From: Mycocentrospora acerina | Lineage: Eukaryota > Ascomycota > Dothideomycetes > Pleosporales | Assembly: GCA_022701365.1 (NCBI GenBank) | Contig: JAKUHH010000148.1 | Coordinates: 310,001-374,000 of the forward strand | Reading direction: 5' to 3' | Length of the DNA: 64,000 bases | In this document: positions 12,677 to 23,204 of the stretch, piece after piece | Numbering within the stretch: position 1 is the stretch's first letter | How the letters are laid out: every line of letters starts with the position of its first letter | The notes under the pieces: generated by a model | Told to the model about the DNA's origin: nothing | The model's input: the letters and a program-made list of their open reading frames with translations, nothing else | Databases searched by the model: none | Made by a program: the position numbers and the translations under genes

Positions 12677-13032
12677 CGAGCACCCATCGGACTGCCGCGG
12701 ATGACGTCTGCGACACAACGGCTAAGAATGGCGGGTAGAGAGTTGGGGATCAACAAGGCGTGCGCAAGACATAGGAGAGACTCTGGACAGCGAGAGATTG
12801 GAGACACAAGTCGAGTGGAGCCGTGATTACACAACTGTGCCAATTCAAGATTGCCCGTCTGACAGGGAACAGAGTGCCAAAGTGCCCCCATGTGACCGCG
12901 CGTGTGATCTAATTTGGGAACTCGCGACCTGCTGCCTGACGCGTTCTTGGCCAACAACATGCAACTCAGCAGAGACACATTGCACAATCCCCCTCTCACT
13001 CTCACTCTCACTCTCGCCTCAATGCTCTCACC
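12677..13032. promoter_or_regulatory. Divergent promoter between IRS4 and LIG4
   Basis: This 356-bp interval lies between the two start codons. Just before the ligase start is a CTCACT-type hexanucleotide repeat (about 12991-13017), a pyrimidine tract of the sort often seen near fungal transcription starts. No TATA box is evident. Confidence 0.5.
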
Positions 13033-16020
13033 ATGGCACAGGATGCAGATATGCTCGACATCGACGCCGTGCAAGAGAACAAGCTCATGTACGGCCAAGA
13101 TGATGAGCTCTACGCAAAGTTTCCAAACAAGCCGCTAAACGTACACAAAACACTACCTTTCAACACCCTCTTCAAGGAGCTGTTTGACCCGCTCATGGAT
13201 AGTGGTAAGAGGAAGCCGACAGGACCACGTCGAAGGGTGGGGCCTTCAGGACATTCCACCCTATCACCGCACGAAGCTCGTCGCAACATCATCGAGAGAT
13301 ATATAGCAAATTGGAGAAGGCAAGTAGGCAACGACTTCTACCCAGCTATGCGGCTCATCATCCCAGACAAAGATCGGGACCGAGCCATGTACGGTCTGAA
13401 GGAGAAGGCCATTGCCAAAATCTTGATCAAACTCACAGGCATCAACAGAGACTCTGACGATGCAAAGCATTTGCTAAACTGGAAACTGCCCGGCCAACTT
13501 TACAAAGCTTCGTCTTCAACAGCAGGGGACTTTGCTGGCCGCTGCTATGAAGTCTTGTCGTCGCGCCCGTCTGAGCAATCTCGCGCCGAGCATAAAGACA
13601 TGTCGATCGCTGAGGTGAACAAGACGCTCGATGCCCTGTCTCAGACTGGATTGGAGAATGACCAGCTCAAGATCTTCCGCAGATTTTACCGTAGAATGGA
13701 TGCTGAGGAAATGACATGGCTCATCCGCATGATACTGCGACAAATGAAAATTGGAGCAACTGAAAAGACAATCTTTGATATTTGGCATCCAGATGCAGAA
13801 ATACTGTTCAACATCTCATCTAACCTGAGGCGCGTATGTTGGGAGCTATATGACCCCAAGATTCGACTGGAGGGCGAGGACACTGGGCTCAGTTTGATGC
13901 AGTGCTTCCAGCCTCAGTTAGCGGCTTTTCAAGACAAGATGGGGTCTTTCGAGAAGATGGTGTCGAGGATGCAGGCTATCTCAGGAGATGACTCTTTCTG
14001 GATTGAAGAGAAGCTGGACGGGGAACGAATGCAGCTTCACATGGTCGAAGACGCGGACGCACCTGGTGGAAAGCGATTCGGATTCTGGTCGCGCAAAGCC
14101 AAGGACTATGCCTATCTTTACGGTAAATACTTTGAAGGGCCTGAGGCAGGCGCTCTCACAAGGTTTATCAAGGATGCCTTTCCACGAAATGTCAAGAACA
14201 TCATCCTTGACGGCGAAATGATTACTTGGGATATGGATGTTGACCATATAGTTGGGTTTGGGACTCTCAAAACGGCAGCTATATCAGAAAAAGAGAACAC
14301 ATCCAATAAAGATACCGGACAGCGGCCGCTCTTTCGCGTGTTCGACTGTGTTTACCTGAACGATAAGCTTCTGACACAATATACCCTCCGTGATCGCCGT
14401 CGGGCTCTGGAGAGCGCTGTCAAAGGTGTTCCCCGCCGCTTAGAGATTCACGACTACACAGAGGCACGAACGCATACTGAAATAGAGCCAGCTTTGCGCG
14501 GGGTGATTGCAGATTCGTCAGAGGGTCTCGTCTTGAAGAACCCGCGCTCGATGTACCGTCTCAACGAGCGCAACAATGACTGGATGAAAGTGAAGCCAGA
14601 ATACATGTCTGAGTTTGGAGAGTCACTCGATTGTGTCGTTGTAGGTGGATATTTTGGCTCTGGACACCGTGGCGGTTATCACTCATCGTTCCTATGTGGG
14701 TTACTCGTTAGAAAAGACGTTAAGCCTGAGGATCCTGAGTATCAGAAATGTTTATCTTTCTTCAAAGTTGGAGGGGGTTTCAGTCGCGAAGACTACGCCG
14801 CTATACGTGGCCGCACAGAAGGCAAGTGGAGAGACTGGGATTCCAGAAGACCGCCCCCTCTTATTGAATTGGGTGGTCATTCGGAGAACCGGCAATACGA
14901 ACGGCCTGATCAGTGGATCTACCCCAGCGATTCTGTCGTTCTGGAATGCAAAGCCGCCAGTGTCGAAGGGAGCGACAAATTCCGTATGGGCGTAACCCTT
15001 CGTTTCCCTCGCTTCAAACAACTTCGGATAGACAAGCGCTGGGATCAAGCACTGTCCATCTCCGAATGGGAGGATCTGCGGCACTCTGTGCAGCGTGAAC
15101 GCGAGGAAAAGGAGCAAGACTTCAAGATCGAGCAATCGCGCCGCAAGCGAGTGAGGACAATGAAGAAGCCACTCACGGTAGCTGGTACCAACGATGCAGT
15201 GATTACTCCTTACGCAGGTCCAGAGACGAAGCTTTTTGATGGAATAAGCTTCTACATCATGACAGACCAACTCCAGCCCATCAAAACGTCCAAAGGCAGT
15301 CTCGAGGCATTGGTGAAGGCTCATGGCGGTAAAGTTGTCCAACGCGAGTCTACAGATCCTGCACTCGTCATCATCGCAGAGAAGCGTCTCATCAAAGTCG
15401 CCGCTCTCGAGAAACGGGATTCTCACAATATCGTCAAACCAGTATGGATACAAGACTGCATCGTGCAAAACACCATCGACGTTGGTGCGCTGCCCTATCT
15501 GCTTCCGTTTGAACCGAATCGTCATATGTTCTATCTTCTCGACAAGAACCTGGAGGAGTATGAAACAAACGTTGATGAGAGCGGAGATGCGTACGCGAGA
15601 GATATTGAGGATGTGGAGGGGATGCGGAGACTACTTGATGGCATGGAGAGACGCGAGCAGTCTTCGGCGTTCAGCCGCGATGCCTTCTTGAAACAACTTG
15701 AGGGTCATGGGGAAGATTTCACGACACTGAAAAATTATATGTTTAGTGCTTTAAGGATTTCTTTTTGTGCAGGAGCTTTGCATGATCCTACCTGGGCATT
15801 ACGAGCGCAGATGGCGAGAAGTTACATCGGATTTGGAGGCGGGCGAGTTGTTGATGAAGACGCTGAGGGCGTTACGCATGTAGTGGTGCCAGATGGGCAG
15901 ACCGTTTCGACAGATCAGCAACTGACTTCTGGGTTAGCAAGGACGGTAGGAGTTGGATGGGTGGAGACGTGCTGGGCAGAGGGTACGCGGGTCGATGAAG
16001 AGAGATTCCAATGGGGCTGA
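13033..16020 (+). CDS. LIG4: DNA ligase IV (ATP-dependent, NHEJ)
   Basis: Intronless, 995 residues, normal length for fungal Lig4/Dnl4. It seals double-strand breaks in non-homologous end joining together with its Lif1/XRCC4 partner in the nucleus. Domain order: N-terminal DNA-binding domain (about residues 35-250); adenylation domain with catalytic lysine K327 in EEKLDGERMQ; motif III FDCVYLND near 435; motif IV EGLVLKNP near 496; motif V WMKVKP near 516; OB fold (about 520-655). BRCT1 starts around 732 (KLFDGISFYIM) and BRCT2 around 899, running to the C-terminus. Between the BRCTs, the stretch with HMFYLLDKNLEEYETNVDE matches the position of the XRCC4-binding linker. All expected catalytic motifs are intact, so the gene looks functional. 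Confidence 0.97.
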   Translation: MAQDADMLDIDAVQENKLMYGQDDELYAKFPNKPLNVHKTLPFNTLFKELFDPLMDSGKRKPTGPRRRVGPSGHSTLSPHEARRNIIERYIANWRRQVGNDFYPAMRLIIPDKDRDRAMYGLKEKAIAKILIKLTGINRDSDDAKHLLNWKLPGQLYKASSSTAGDFAGRCYEVLSSRPSEQSRAEHKDMSIAEVNKTLDALSQTGLENDQLKIFRRFYRRMDAEEMTWLIRMILRQMKIGATEKTIFDIWHPDAEILFNISSNLRRVCWELYDPKIRLEGEDTGLSLMQCFQPQLAAFQDKMGSFEKMVSRMQAISGDDSFWIEEKLDGERMQLHMVEDADAPGGKRFGFWSRKAKDYAYLYGKYFEGPEAGALTRFIKDAFPRNVKNIILDGEMITWDMDVDHIVGFGTLKTAAISEKENTSNKDTGQRPLFRVFDCVYLNDKLLTQYTLRDRRRALESAVKGVPRRLEIHDYTEARTHTEIEPALRGVIADSSEGLVLKNPRSMYRLNERNNDWMKVKPEYMSEFGESLDCVVVGGYFGSGHRGGYHSSFLCGLLVRKDVKPEDPEYQKCLSFFKVGGGFSREDYAAIRGRTEGKWRDWDSRRPPPLIELGGHSENRQYERPDQWIYPSDSVVLECKAASVEGSDKFRMGVTLRFPRFKQLRIDKRWDQALSISEWEDLRHSVQREREEKEQDFKIEQSRRKRVRTMKKPLTVAGTNDAVITPYAGPETKLFDGISFYIMTDQLQPIKTSKGSLEALVKAHGGKVVQRESTDPALVIIAEKRLIKVAALEKRDSHNIVKPVWIQDCIVQNTIDVGALPYLLPFEPNRHMFYLLDKNLEEYETNVDESGDAYARDIEDVEGMRRLLDGMERREQSSAFSRDAFLKQLEGHGEDFTTLKNYMFSALRISFCAGALHDPTWALRAQMARSYIGFGGGRVVDEDAEGVTHVVVPDGQTVSTDQQLTSGLARTVGVGWVETCWAEGTRVDEERFQWG

Positions 16021-16189
16021 GGCAAGGACAGAGGATTTGGAACAGAAATTACTCGTATGATTTAAACATGTTGATTTCAACCGGTCATCTCGGTCGTTGT
16101 TATGATACACGTAGACATCCTTGAGCCTTTTCTCCTCCTGCAACTTTTCTTCTCAAACATAGCATCCTTTTATCGGTATGTACATCTCT

Positions 16190-16658
16190 TCAATCACCAC
16201 GTCCACCCCTCTCGTCCTGCATGCCAACCGCCGGATCTGGTGACTCGGGGAACTCCTTCTTCGCCTTCGCTACGCCTCCCGCCAAGTCTCTCTCTTCTGT
16301 TGCATTGCCGCCAGATGAGCCCGCGCCGCCCTTGTTGGCGCTTCTAAACAACTCGTCAGATGTTTATTCGAGAACAGCTAAAAATACCTCACACTTTGCA
16401 AAGCAATGCACAAAACCAGGCACAGCAGACACAAAAAGGCACAATTTAACAATAGGGGTGTACTCACTGCAGCCCTTCCTTCATATTCGACGACTGGACG
16501 TCATTGGTATCGCCCTCCTTGACCTTGTTGATGGCATGCTTGTCATCGGGATACTGGTCTGTCTTTGTCTTGGCTGGGGTGGCTACAGAGACGGAAAACG
16601 GGCGGGCGTGAATGGTTCGTAGCGTCCTTGCAGACGTGCTTGTGAGGTTTCGGAACAT
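16190..16658 (-). CDS. Small mitochondrial-targeted conserved fungal protein
   Basis: Two exons on the minus strand (16658-16468 and 16343-16190, intron 16344-16467 of 124 nt) encode about 114 residues. The first 30 residues (MFRNLTSTSARTLRTIHARP...) are rich in Arg, Ser and Thr and lack acids, a typical mitochondrial presequence. The rest is very hydrophilic, with PDDKHAINKVKEGDTNDVQS, a Gly-rich segment and an ending with PDPAVGMQDERGG. Conserved short fungal proteins of this pattern exist, but I know of no assigned function. The splice junction joins ...KEGLQ to SANKGG... in frame. The gene converges on LIG4 (169 bp between stops) and is divergent from the PCC1-like gene. Confidence 0.75.
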
Positions 16659-17096
16659 GGTAACTGTGCGTATTTATGTTTATGTGTGTCTTTCCTTAAT
16701 AGGAGATCAGAGGATCGTAGGAGGTGTTAATGATTATTATATATCACAAAAAGTTTCTTGAGGTGAAGTAAGTCAGCCAGAGAAGTAATACCTCCATAGC
16801 GGCTCATGATGTCGCAAAGTCAACGACACGCGACATTAACGATGATGATGACGATGATGTATTATGACGCCGTCACCTATCCCTTCAAGCTACCCACCGT
16901 GGAGATCGACAAACGCCCATAGCTCCCTCCCTCCCCCGTCCCGCCTAACCCAATCGAACGCCACATCCTGCCCCTCCCCCACATCCCGCGCCATGCCACG
17001 ATTTTAAGCCTCATCGACCTGCCCTTCTGCATCAGTAGCCAGTAGTCGCGACACCCACCCCGCACACCCCCGCAAAACAACGCGCGCACGCGACGC
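16659..17096. promoter_or_regulatory. Divergent promoter between the mitochondrial-protein gene and PCC1
   Basis: This 438-bp interval separates the two start codons. It contains a GATGATGATGACGATGATG run (about 16840-16858) and a C-rich half next to PCC1. No further gene. Confidence 0.45.
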
Positions 17097-17620
17097 ATGA
17101 AGAGGAAATTCGGCAACATGGCGACCCCGACCGCCAACGAGGAGCAGTGGAAAGCCGAGGATTTTCCTTGCACGCTGTATGTTTCCTTCCCCCATCCTTC
17201 TCTCCCTTCCCCATCTTTCATCTCCATCTTGATACATATTCCCGCCCTCTTTCTAACACACATCCTCCCACCAGCACGCTTCATATCCCCTTCCCCACCG
17301 CGCATCTCGCCGCCACCGCACGCCTTGCGCTCTCCGTCGACGCCGAGCTCTCGCCCCTCGTGCGCCGCTCTTTTACTCTCGTTGCGCCTACCGCCTCGGA
17401 ATCCACATCCACCTCTGAAACCTCCCCGGCGGAGAAGTCGGTCCTACAAGTCAACTACGCGGCAACGACGAACCGCATGTTGCGGGTTTCGGTGAATGGG
17501 ATTATCGAGAGCTTGGGCGTGGTGATTGGCGTGATGAAGGATTTGGATGTTGATGTCTTGTATGAGCCTGTTACAGAGGGGCTGGAGGGCGTGCAGGGGC
17601 TGGAGGAGGTGAAGGGGTGA
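17097..17620 (+). CDS. PCC1: EKC/KEOPS complex subunit Pcc1
   Basis: Two exons (17097-17176 and 17275-17620, intron 98 nt) give 141 residues, or 134 if the ATG at 17118 is used. Pcc1 is the small dimerising subunit of the KEOPS complex, which makes the t6A modification on ANN-decoding tRNAs and affects telomeres and transcription. The second exon carries the family signature: TLHIPFPTAHLAATARLALS, ELSPLVRRSFTL, then NYAATTNRMLRVSVNGIIES followed by DLDVDVL. The insertion between the two halves (SESTSTSETSPAE) is a short Ser/Thr-rich loop. The C-terminal tail is acidic and Gly-rich. The frame across the junction (CTLTLHIP) is clean. Confidence 0.9.
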
Positions 17621-18037
17621 AAGTTAGGGGAGGTGGGATGGCAAAAAAATTTAGGGTGTGAGGGGCTGTGGGAGGCATCAAGGAGGGGGTGAAGGATTGT
17701 AGCGCTGGTCCAGCGTGGACGTGCTGAGCATGATGACTGCGACACGAGATGTGAACGCCAAATATGAGAAGTAGATTTGGTTGGAAGATACGAGACGCGT
17801 TCGAGTTGAGCGCTCGCTGCAACAGCTTGCATATGCTGCTAAGAAGAACGCAGACGTCTATACGCATATATGGAAACCCGAGTGTACAGCGGAAGTCAAG
17901 GAAGCCATAGCGTTCCTCTATGATGTTTTCTGTAGCATTCGAATCTACTTGATGATATCCATGATATCACGGGACTATACAACCCATGTCTCCCTCAATC
18001 ACACGACGATCCACAAATCTGAACCATCTCATCTCGT
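17621..18037. other. Convergent intergenic region, 0.4 kb
   Basis: 3' flanks of PCC1 (+) and REX3 (-). A short A/T run (about 17644-17653) is the only feature noted. Confidence 0.45.
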
Positions 18038-20014
18038 TTACATCTGCTTCTTGGCCACCGGCTCATTGATAGAATCCCCCTCAACAGCCTCAAACTTGCG
18101 CTTCTCTGCCACCTTCTCACCCAGTACAGGTTGAGCAGCCATAGGAACCATGGACGGAGCAGGAGGTGCCTGAGGAGGCGGAGTAGTAGTCGGCATCGGC
18201 GGGAGCACCCCATCGTCGTGAATCACCCATCCATCACTTTTCATGACCTTCCAATTCTCCGCAACCTTAAAACGTATCAGTTCACCCGTCGTCCTAGCAT
18301 CTTCGAAACTGTCGTGTCCCGCTGCCCCTCCTTGCTGAATCTCAACCCCCAAGTGGGACTTTGCGAGGAATCGAAGGCCGTGACGCATAGGAAGGCCTTG
18401 ACGGTGCGGGTATAGAAGCACAGTGTCAATGATGGTTGGATGGATCAACCGGATGGTGTTGAGATCGTTTTCGAGAGCGTGGCCGAGGACAGGAGTGGTG
18501 GGTGACACATGGGAGAGGAAGAGATCTCGTGCTATGTATGGTGATTCTACAATGCGAATATCATTTCGAACAGGTTTGGGGGTTTGGGGGTCGAAGGGCT
18601 TTGCGTTGACGAATTGCTCTGCAGTGATACCGGAGAATCGAGTGTTGACGTCCAGTAAGTGTCCTAGAGGTCGTACCAGGACGTCGACAAGCGCTTTGTG
18701 AGTCGGCCATGATATAACGGTGAGCCGAAGAAGTTCGAGGCCATTTGTTGTGTAGCCCATCTCGCAGTCGAAACACACGGCGGTGTTCGGCGGGGCTTTG
18801 TCGTTCTCGGGTGTTTCTATAAACGGCATCATGAGCGACAACCGCTTTGTATCCTTGATGTTGTAGACATGGGTTTCATGAGTAGTGCATCCAGGCGATC
18901 CCAATGGCTCGTTGCAGCATGTGAATCTCGTCGGCTCAGGAACAGCACTCTTTGATTTTTTCGGGAAGATGCGCTTACCCCAGTGATGTCTACACTGGCC
19001 TCCAGTTGTGAGCGCGCCATCTTCCTCCCTGCGCTCGGGGAATACCTGGAAACGGGTGGCGCAACGATCGCATACTTCCCAAAAGTCGGCTGCAGTCTGC
19101 ACGGCACGCGCCTCTTCTAGTTCTTCTATGCTTGGTAACTTGGTCACATATCCATGGGCATCTAATCCATCTTGTGGACATGTGAGTGTTGAAAGAAAGG
19201 TGATCTCATCCTTCGGGCTGAGACCAGTGTCGACCTTCTTTGGTGGTACTTTTTTAGGCGGGTCCCCTCGCTCTTTAGCTAGAGCTTCTCTCCTGCCCTT
19301 GACCCAGTCTTCAGGCGTCATAGATTTTAGTTTCACAAGACGCTGCTTCAGTATATTTTCATAGACAGAGGGGTTTTCTCTAGCTAGTTGATCTTCTTCA
19401 TCTACTGCCAGCTTGTTGAGTTGATTGGGGCTCAGATGCAGAGCTTTGATCTCGGGCTTGACTGCCTTCGCAATCTTGTCATTTAAAGGCTTCATATAGC
19501 CATGAAGAGCCTTCAGTAGTGTCAACCTCTTAGTAAATGAGGTAGGCTCCTTAATGAGCTTCCGTGGCATCAAAGCAACTGGAATATCAGGCTTTGGAGC
19601 AGTTTTTGTCGCAATTGCAGGAGGTGATATTGGTCGTGTTACAGAATGTGTGGTTGCGTTGGTGGCCTTGCTATCTGAAGGTGTCTTTGATACAGCGGTG
19701 CTAGAGGTGGCGGTTTCTCTGGTTGCTGCTAAAGGTTTAGTTGGGGGCATAATAGATCCAACAAAAACTGATTTAGGCGGTGTCGATACTTGTCTACGAT
19801 TGAGGGGTGAAATCACTTCCTTTGTGTCATCATTGAGCTTCTGACGCTTCGCATCTGGCTCAATGTCTGACACTGGAATGCTCGCCGAAGCAGATCGGGT
19901 GGTCTGTGTCTTCGCAGCGTTGTGGTTGAAGATGCAATACGGAAGCTCGCACTTGGCTCCTGAAGGACATGCTACGGCACCGAAGCTTCTGAAGGCGGGT
20001 ATTGAAGGCCACAT
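18038..20014 (-). CDS. REX3: RNA exonuclease 3 (Rex3-like, DEDDh family)
   Basis: About 658 residues, intronless, from the ATG at 20014 (upstream frame extends only from a TTG). The N-terminus, PSIPAFRSFGAVACPSG followed by CELPYCIFNH, forms a CCCH-type zinc-binding motif typical of fungal Rex3. A long disordered region precedes a second Cys/His region (CDRCATRF, CRHHWGKR, TCCNEPLGSPGCTTHE). The 3'-5' exonuclease domain starts near residue 413 with FDCEMGY (catalytic D and E), continues with HALENDLNTIRL and ends with HDSFEDARTTGEL, so the DEDDh residues are present. The tail is Pro-rich. In yeast Rex3 trims RNase MRP RNA and other structured RNAs. It shares a 0.8-kb divergent promoter with the lipase gene. 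Confidence 0.9.
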   Translation of the reverse strand: MWPSIPAFRSFGAVACPSGAKCELPYCIFNHNAAKTQTTRSASASIPVSDIEPDAKRQKLNDDTKEVISPLNRRQVSTPPKSVFVGSIMPPTKPLAATRETATSSTAVSKTPSDSKATNATTHSVTRPISPPAIATKTAPKPDIPVALMPRKLIKEPTSFTKRLTLLKALHGYMKPLNDKIAKAVKPEIKALHLSPNQLNKLAVDEEDQLARENPSVYENILKQRLVKLKSMTPEDWVKGRREALAKERGDPPKKVPPKKVDTGLSPKDEITFLSTLTCPQDGLDAHGYVTKLPSIEELEEARAVQTAADFWEVCDRCATRFQVFPERREEDGALTTGGQCRHHWGKRIFPKKSKSAVPEPTRFTCCNEPLGSPGCTTHETHVYNIKDTKRLSLMMPFIETPENDKAPPNTAVCFDCEMGYTTNGLELLRLTVISWPTHKALVDVLVRPLGHLLDVNTRFSGITAEQFVNAKPFDPQTPKPVRNDIRIVESPYIARDLFLSHVSPTTPVLGHALENDLNTIRLIHPTIIDTVLLYPHRQGLPMRHGLRFLAKSHLGVEIQQGGAAGHDSFEDARTTGELIRFKVAENWKVMKSDGWVIHDDGVLPPMPTTTPPPQAPPAPSMVPMAAQPVLGEKVAEKRKFEAVEGDSINEPVAKKQM

Positions 20015-20801
20015 GACTGTTGTTTCTTGAAGACTTGAACTTGACCAGTGTAAGAAGAAAACAAGAAAACTTGACAACTCAACGACATACCGGGTTGAAA
20101 ATCTCGATGCAAGATGGATTATTGAAGACTAATACTGGCGTTTAAAGCAGTCGTGTGCTGGGCATACAGATCGCGTGGTGAAGGCAGACGCTTGCTCTAA
20201 AAGTAAAGGAGTTTACTCAAATCCAAGGCCAAGGCTGAAGTGAGAGTTCAAGATTCGCACTTGTCAAAGAATGCCTTGTTGCTGCCTTAGCTGCGCCAGC
20301 GACCTAATGTGAGCTGAACCACAAGCCAGACACTTTGTCAATGGGTTTGCAATGGCAGTCTCAATTGAGTCTAGGCTCCAACCGCTGTCGGTGATGAAGG
20401 AGACTGCAGATGAGTGATAGATGATCGGTGCCGACGTTTACTAACGCGACGGACGACGCCTGCACGCCAAGCCAGGGACGCGACAGATGATCGCGGACTT
20501 ATCACGCGTCATTCCGCCGACATGACGTTGTGATATTTTTGGCGCATCCTCAATTTGCGTAGCAACAAGCAGCATTTCGACTTGGCTGTCTTGCAAGAAG
20601 TTGGATTTTTGGAGCCGCTTTGAAGTGCCTACTAATCCATCTCATATAATTCAAGTCGACCGAGGTGTGCCGGTGCAACTCCTAGGCTCATCGTATCTGC
20701 GGCGATAAGGCCAGTCGGAGGCGGACGAACTACATAAGCGCAAGGCGTATACATACACGCTCCGCCCTTGAGTAGCATTCCACCCTTTGACAAACCTTAC
20801 A
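20015..20801. promoter_or_regulatory. Divergent promoter between REX3 and the lipase gene
   Basis: This 0.8-kb interval contains both upstream regions. No clear TATA box or repeat, and no coding potential beyond short frames. Confidence 0.4.
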
Positions 20802-22264
20802 ATGACTTCTTCTGAATCCTCCCACGCTCCTGACACGGCAGATAAGTCTGACCATCTGGCTGTTCTTATTCACGGGTACGCTTGGATGCCCTTCAAGGCA
20901 GTCGCCTGCTAACAGGATCAGTTTATGGGGCAACCCCGACCATCTCAAGTATTTAAGCACGTCCCTCCGCGAGCGCTTTCCGGAAGAGAAGCTCGACATT
21001 CTCCTCCCTAAAAGCAATGCCGGTAGTTTTACCTACGATGGCATCGAGCTGGGTGGCGAGCGCGTGGCGAGCGAGGTCTGCGACAGACTCGACGAGTTGG
21101 CGAAGAAAGGCCACAACATCACAAAAATCAGCGTGATTGGATATTCCCTTGGGGGCCTGGTTGCTCGCTTCTGCATTGGGATACTTTACCACAAGGGAAT
21201 CTTCGACAAGATACAGCCCATCAACTTCACAACCTTTGCCACGCCGCATCTTGGTGTGCGAACGCCTCTGCGTGGATATCACAGCCACGTGTGGAACGTG
21301 CTGGGTGCTCGAACGCTCTCCATGAGTGGCAGACAGCTCTTTGGAATCGATCAATTCAGAGACACCGGCCGGCCACTTCTCGCCGTGCTCGCGGATCCAG
21401 AGACCATTTTCATACAGGCACTTGCGCAATTCAAGCACCGTAGCTTGTACGCTAACATTGTAAACGATCGTACAGGTATGCTTGGTTCTCTCTCGAGTTG
21501 TATTCATCGCTAATCGCAAATATCTAGTGACATATTACACTGCAGGAATCTCACAAACCGACCCCTTTATCAAACCAGAAGGGATCAAGATCAATTACAT
21601 CCCAGGCTACGATAATGTGATCGTAAATTCTGAGAATCCCGTTACAGCCAAAGAGTATGAACCACAGCCAGCATTCACACAACGATTGACGTCTACTACG
21701 CGGAGTGTCATTGGTCGAATTCCCATTGCCGCAGCCTTGGTCATATTCATCCCCATTGGCACAACGCTCTTCCTGGTCAACTCCGCCATACAGTCTTTCC
21801 GTAGCCAGCAGCGCATACGATTGCACGAATCAGGCAAGGGAGGCATCGATATCAGCACATACCGTATCCCGCTCATGATCAGGGCAGCTCGCCAGGAAGT
21901 CGAAGACATGTTTGAAAACGTGAACAACTCCCAAGAGCAGGATTACCTAACAGCTGGCAGCGAGGTTATGGCTTCTCCAACACAGCCTACATCTCCAATG
22001 CAAACACGTAGGATCTCAAGCTCGGATGTTGAATCAATATCGGAGCGGAAAGTAGGATCGACACCAGAATTTCCGGCGCTTGCTCTTACGCAAGACCAAT
22101 TCAAAATGATCGAAGCACTGGACAATGTGGGATTCAACAAACATCCGGTGCACATCCACAATCACCGACATACGCACGCTGCAATCATTGTCCGCATGGA
22201 CAAGAAGTCTTTTGACGAGGGACGCATGGTGGCCAAGCACTGGCTCGACAACTTCGACCTGTAA
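20802..22264 (+). CDS. Lipid-droplet phospholipase/lipase, Lpl1-like (DUF676 serine esterase)
   Basis: Three exons (20802-20875, 20922-21475, 21528-22264; introns of 46 and 52 nt) encode 454 residues. The fold is an alpha/beta hydrolase of the DUF676 group: VLIHGLWGNPDHL, then the nucleophile elbow ISVIGYSLGG with Ser100, and TFATPHLGVR. The closest yeast match by pattern is Lpl1, a phospholipase of lipid droplets; Rog1 is a paralogue. A hydrophobic segment near the middle of exon 3 (IPIAAALVIFIPIGTTLFLV) may anchor the protein in a membrane. The C-terminal part with HIHNHRHTHAAIIVRMD is His-rich. The first intron has two acceptors six bases apart (AG ends 20915 and 20921); the second gives the family's IHGLWG. 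Confidence 0.9.
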
Positions 22265-23204
22265 CCATGCCCGATTTCCTATTACCTTTTCTTAGCTTTC
22301 TTTACTTGATGTATGGCTTCCACCAGCATGATAGCGTTGGCGTACGGCGCGATTGCAGTATACATGACACCATTTAGGGCATGATTTTTCTTCTTCCCTT
22401 TTATCGCATGGCATCTTTCTAGCCAGCACACCATGCACTTGCACCCTTCACATAGACTTTCAGACCATAGATTTTCTTAATACAATTAAACCATTGATCG
22501 AATTTCAAAGAAGCTATCCTCTAACTATCTCATCTTGAAAATCTTTCCCACACAAGTCCATATCCCGTCCTCACTTTCTGCAGCCCTTCTCGTGCACAAT
22601 TTCCCCATGCATGGGTTTCGGGGCTACGTCACGGAACCTGCCAACCCGCTGCCCTCTCATTTCACCACGACCAGGTCCATCCCAGGACGACCCGCTGAGC
22701 GATTTTCGCCAATTGTTTCACAGTTACACATCCCCCAAGCGCTAAATCGCCGAGACGCGTGGGGTCGCTCCGGAGCCTGGAAACGCCGTGGTAGTGCGGC
22801 ATGAAGCAGGTAATCGATCGTACTGGGATGTTCTAACTAATCTTTTGAACAATTTTAACATTCAAGGACTTGGCAATCAAATAGATGTTTATATCAATGT
22901 GGGTTTGAATTGGAATCCATGCATATGATGATATCAATGCTTGTTGTCGTGAAAAGCGCTATCTATATAAAATAAAGTAAAAAGTCTACTGCCTTGCCTT
23001 GCATGCGCCGTACGTGTGCAGAACTCGCTGCTGTTGGTATCTTTATCCCGAGAAAACAAAAAAGGCAGACACTCAGATGAACCTATAACTGACCTGACCT
23101 GACCTGACCAGGTCGGTCTCGAAAACTCCGGTATCTTGGAAAACGCCATGTAATGTCCGCTGAAACATATCCTGATGAGAAAACTCGCTTAGACGACAAC
23201 TACT
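22265..23204. other. Convergent intergenic region, 0.9 kb, with a short tandem repeat
   Basis: 3' flanks of the lipase (+) and GT25 (-) genes. About four copies of a CTGAC pentamer lie around 23090-23110. Short frames here show no family likeness. Confidence 0.45.

Noticed and set aside
22934..23149. 71-codon minus-strand frame and CTGAC repeat between lipase and GT25 genes
   Set aside because: Short, no signal or domain. The repeat explains part of the frame.
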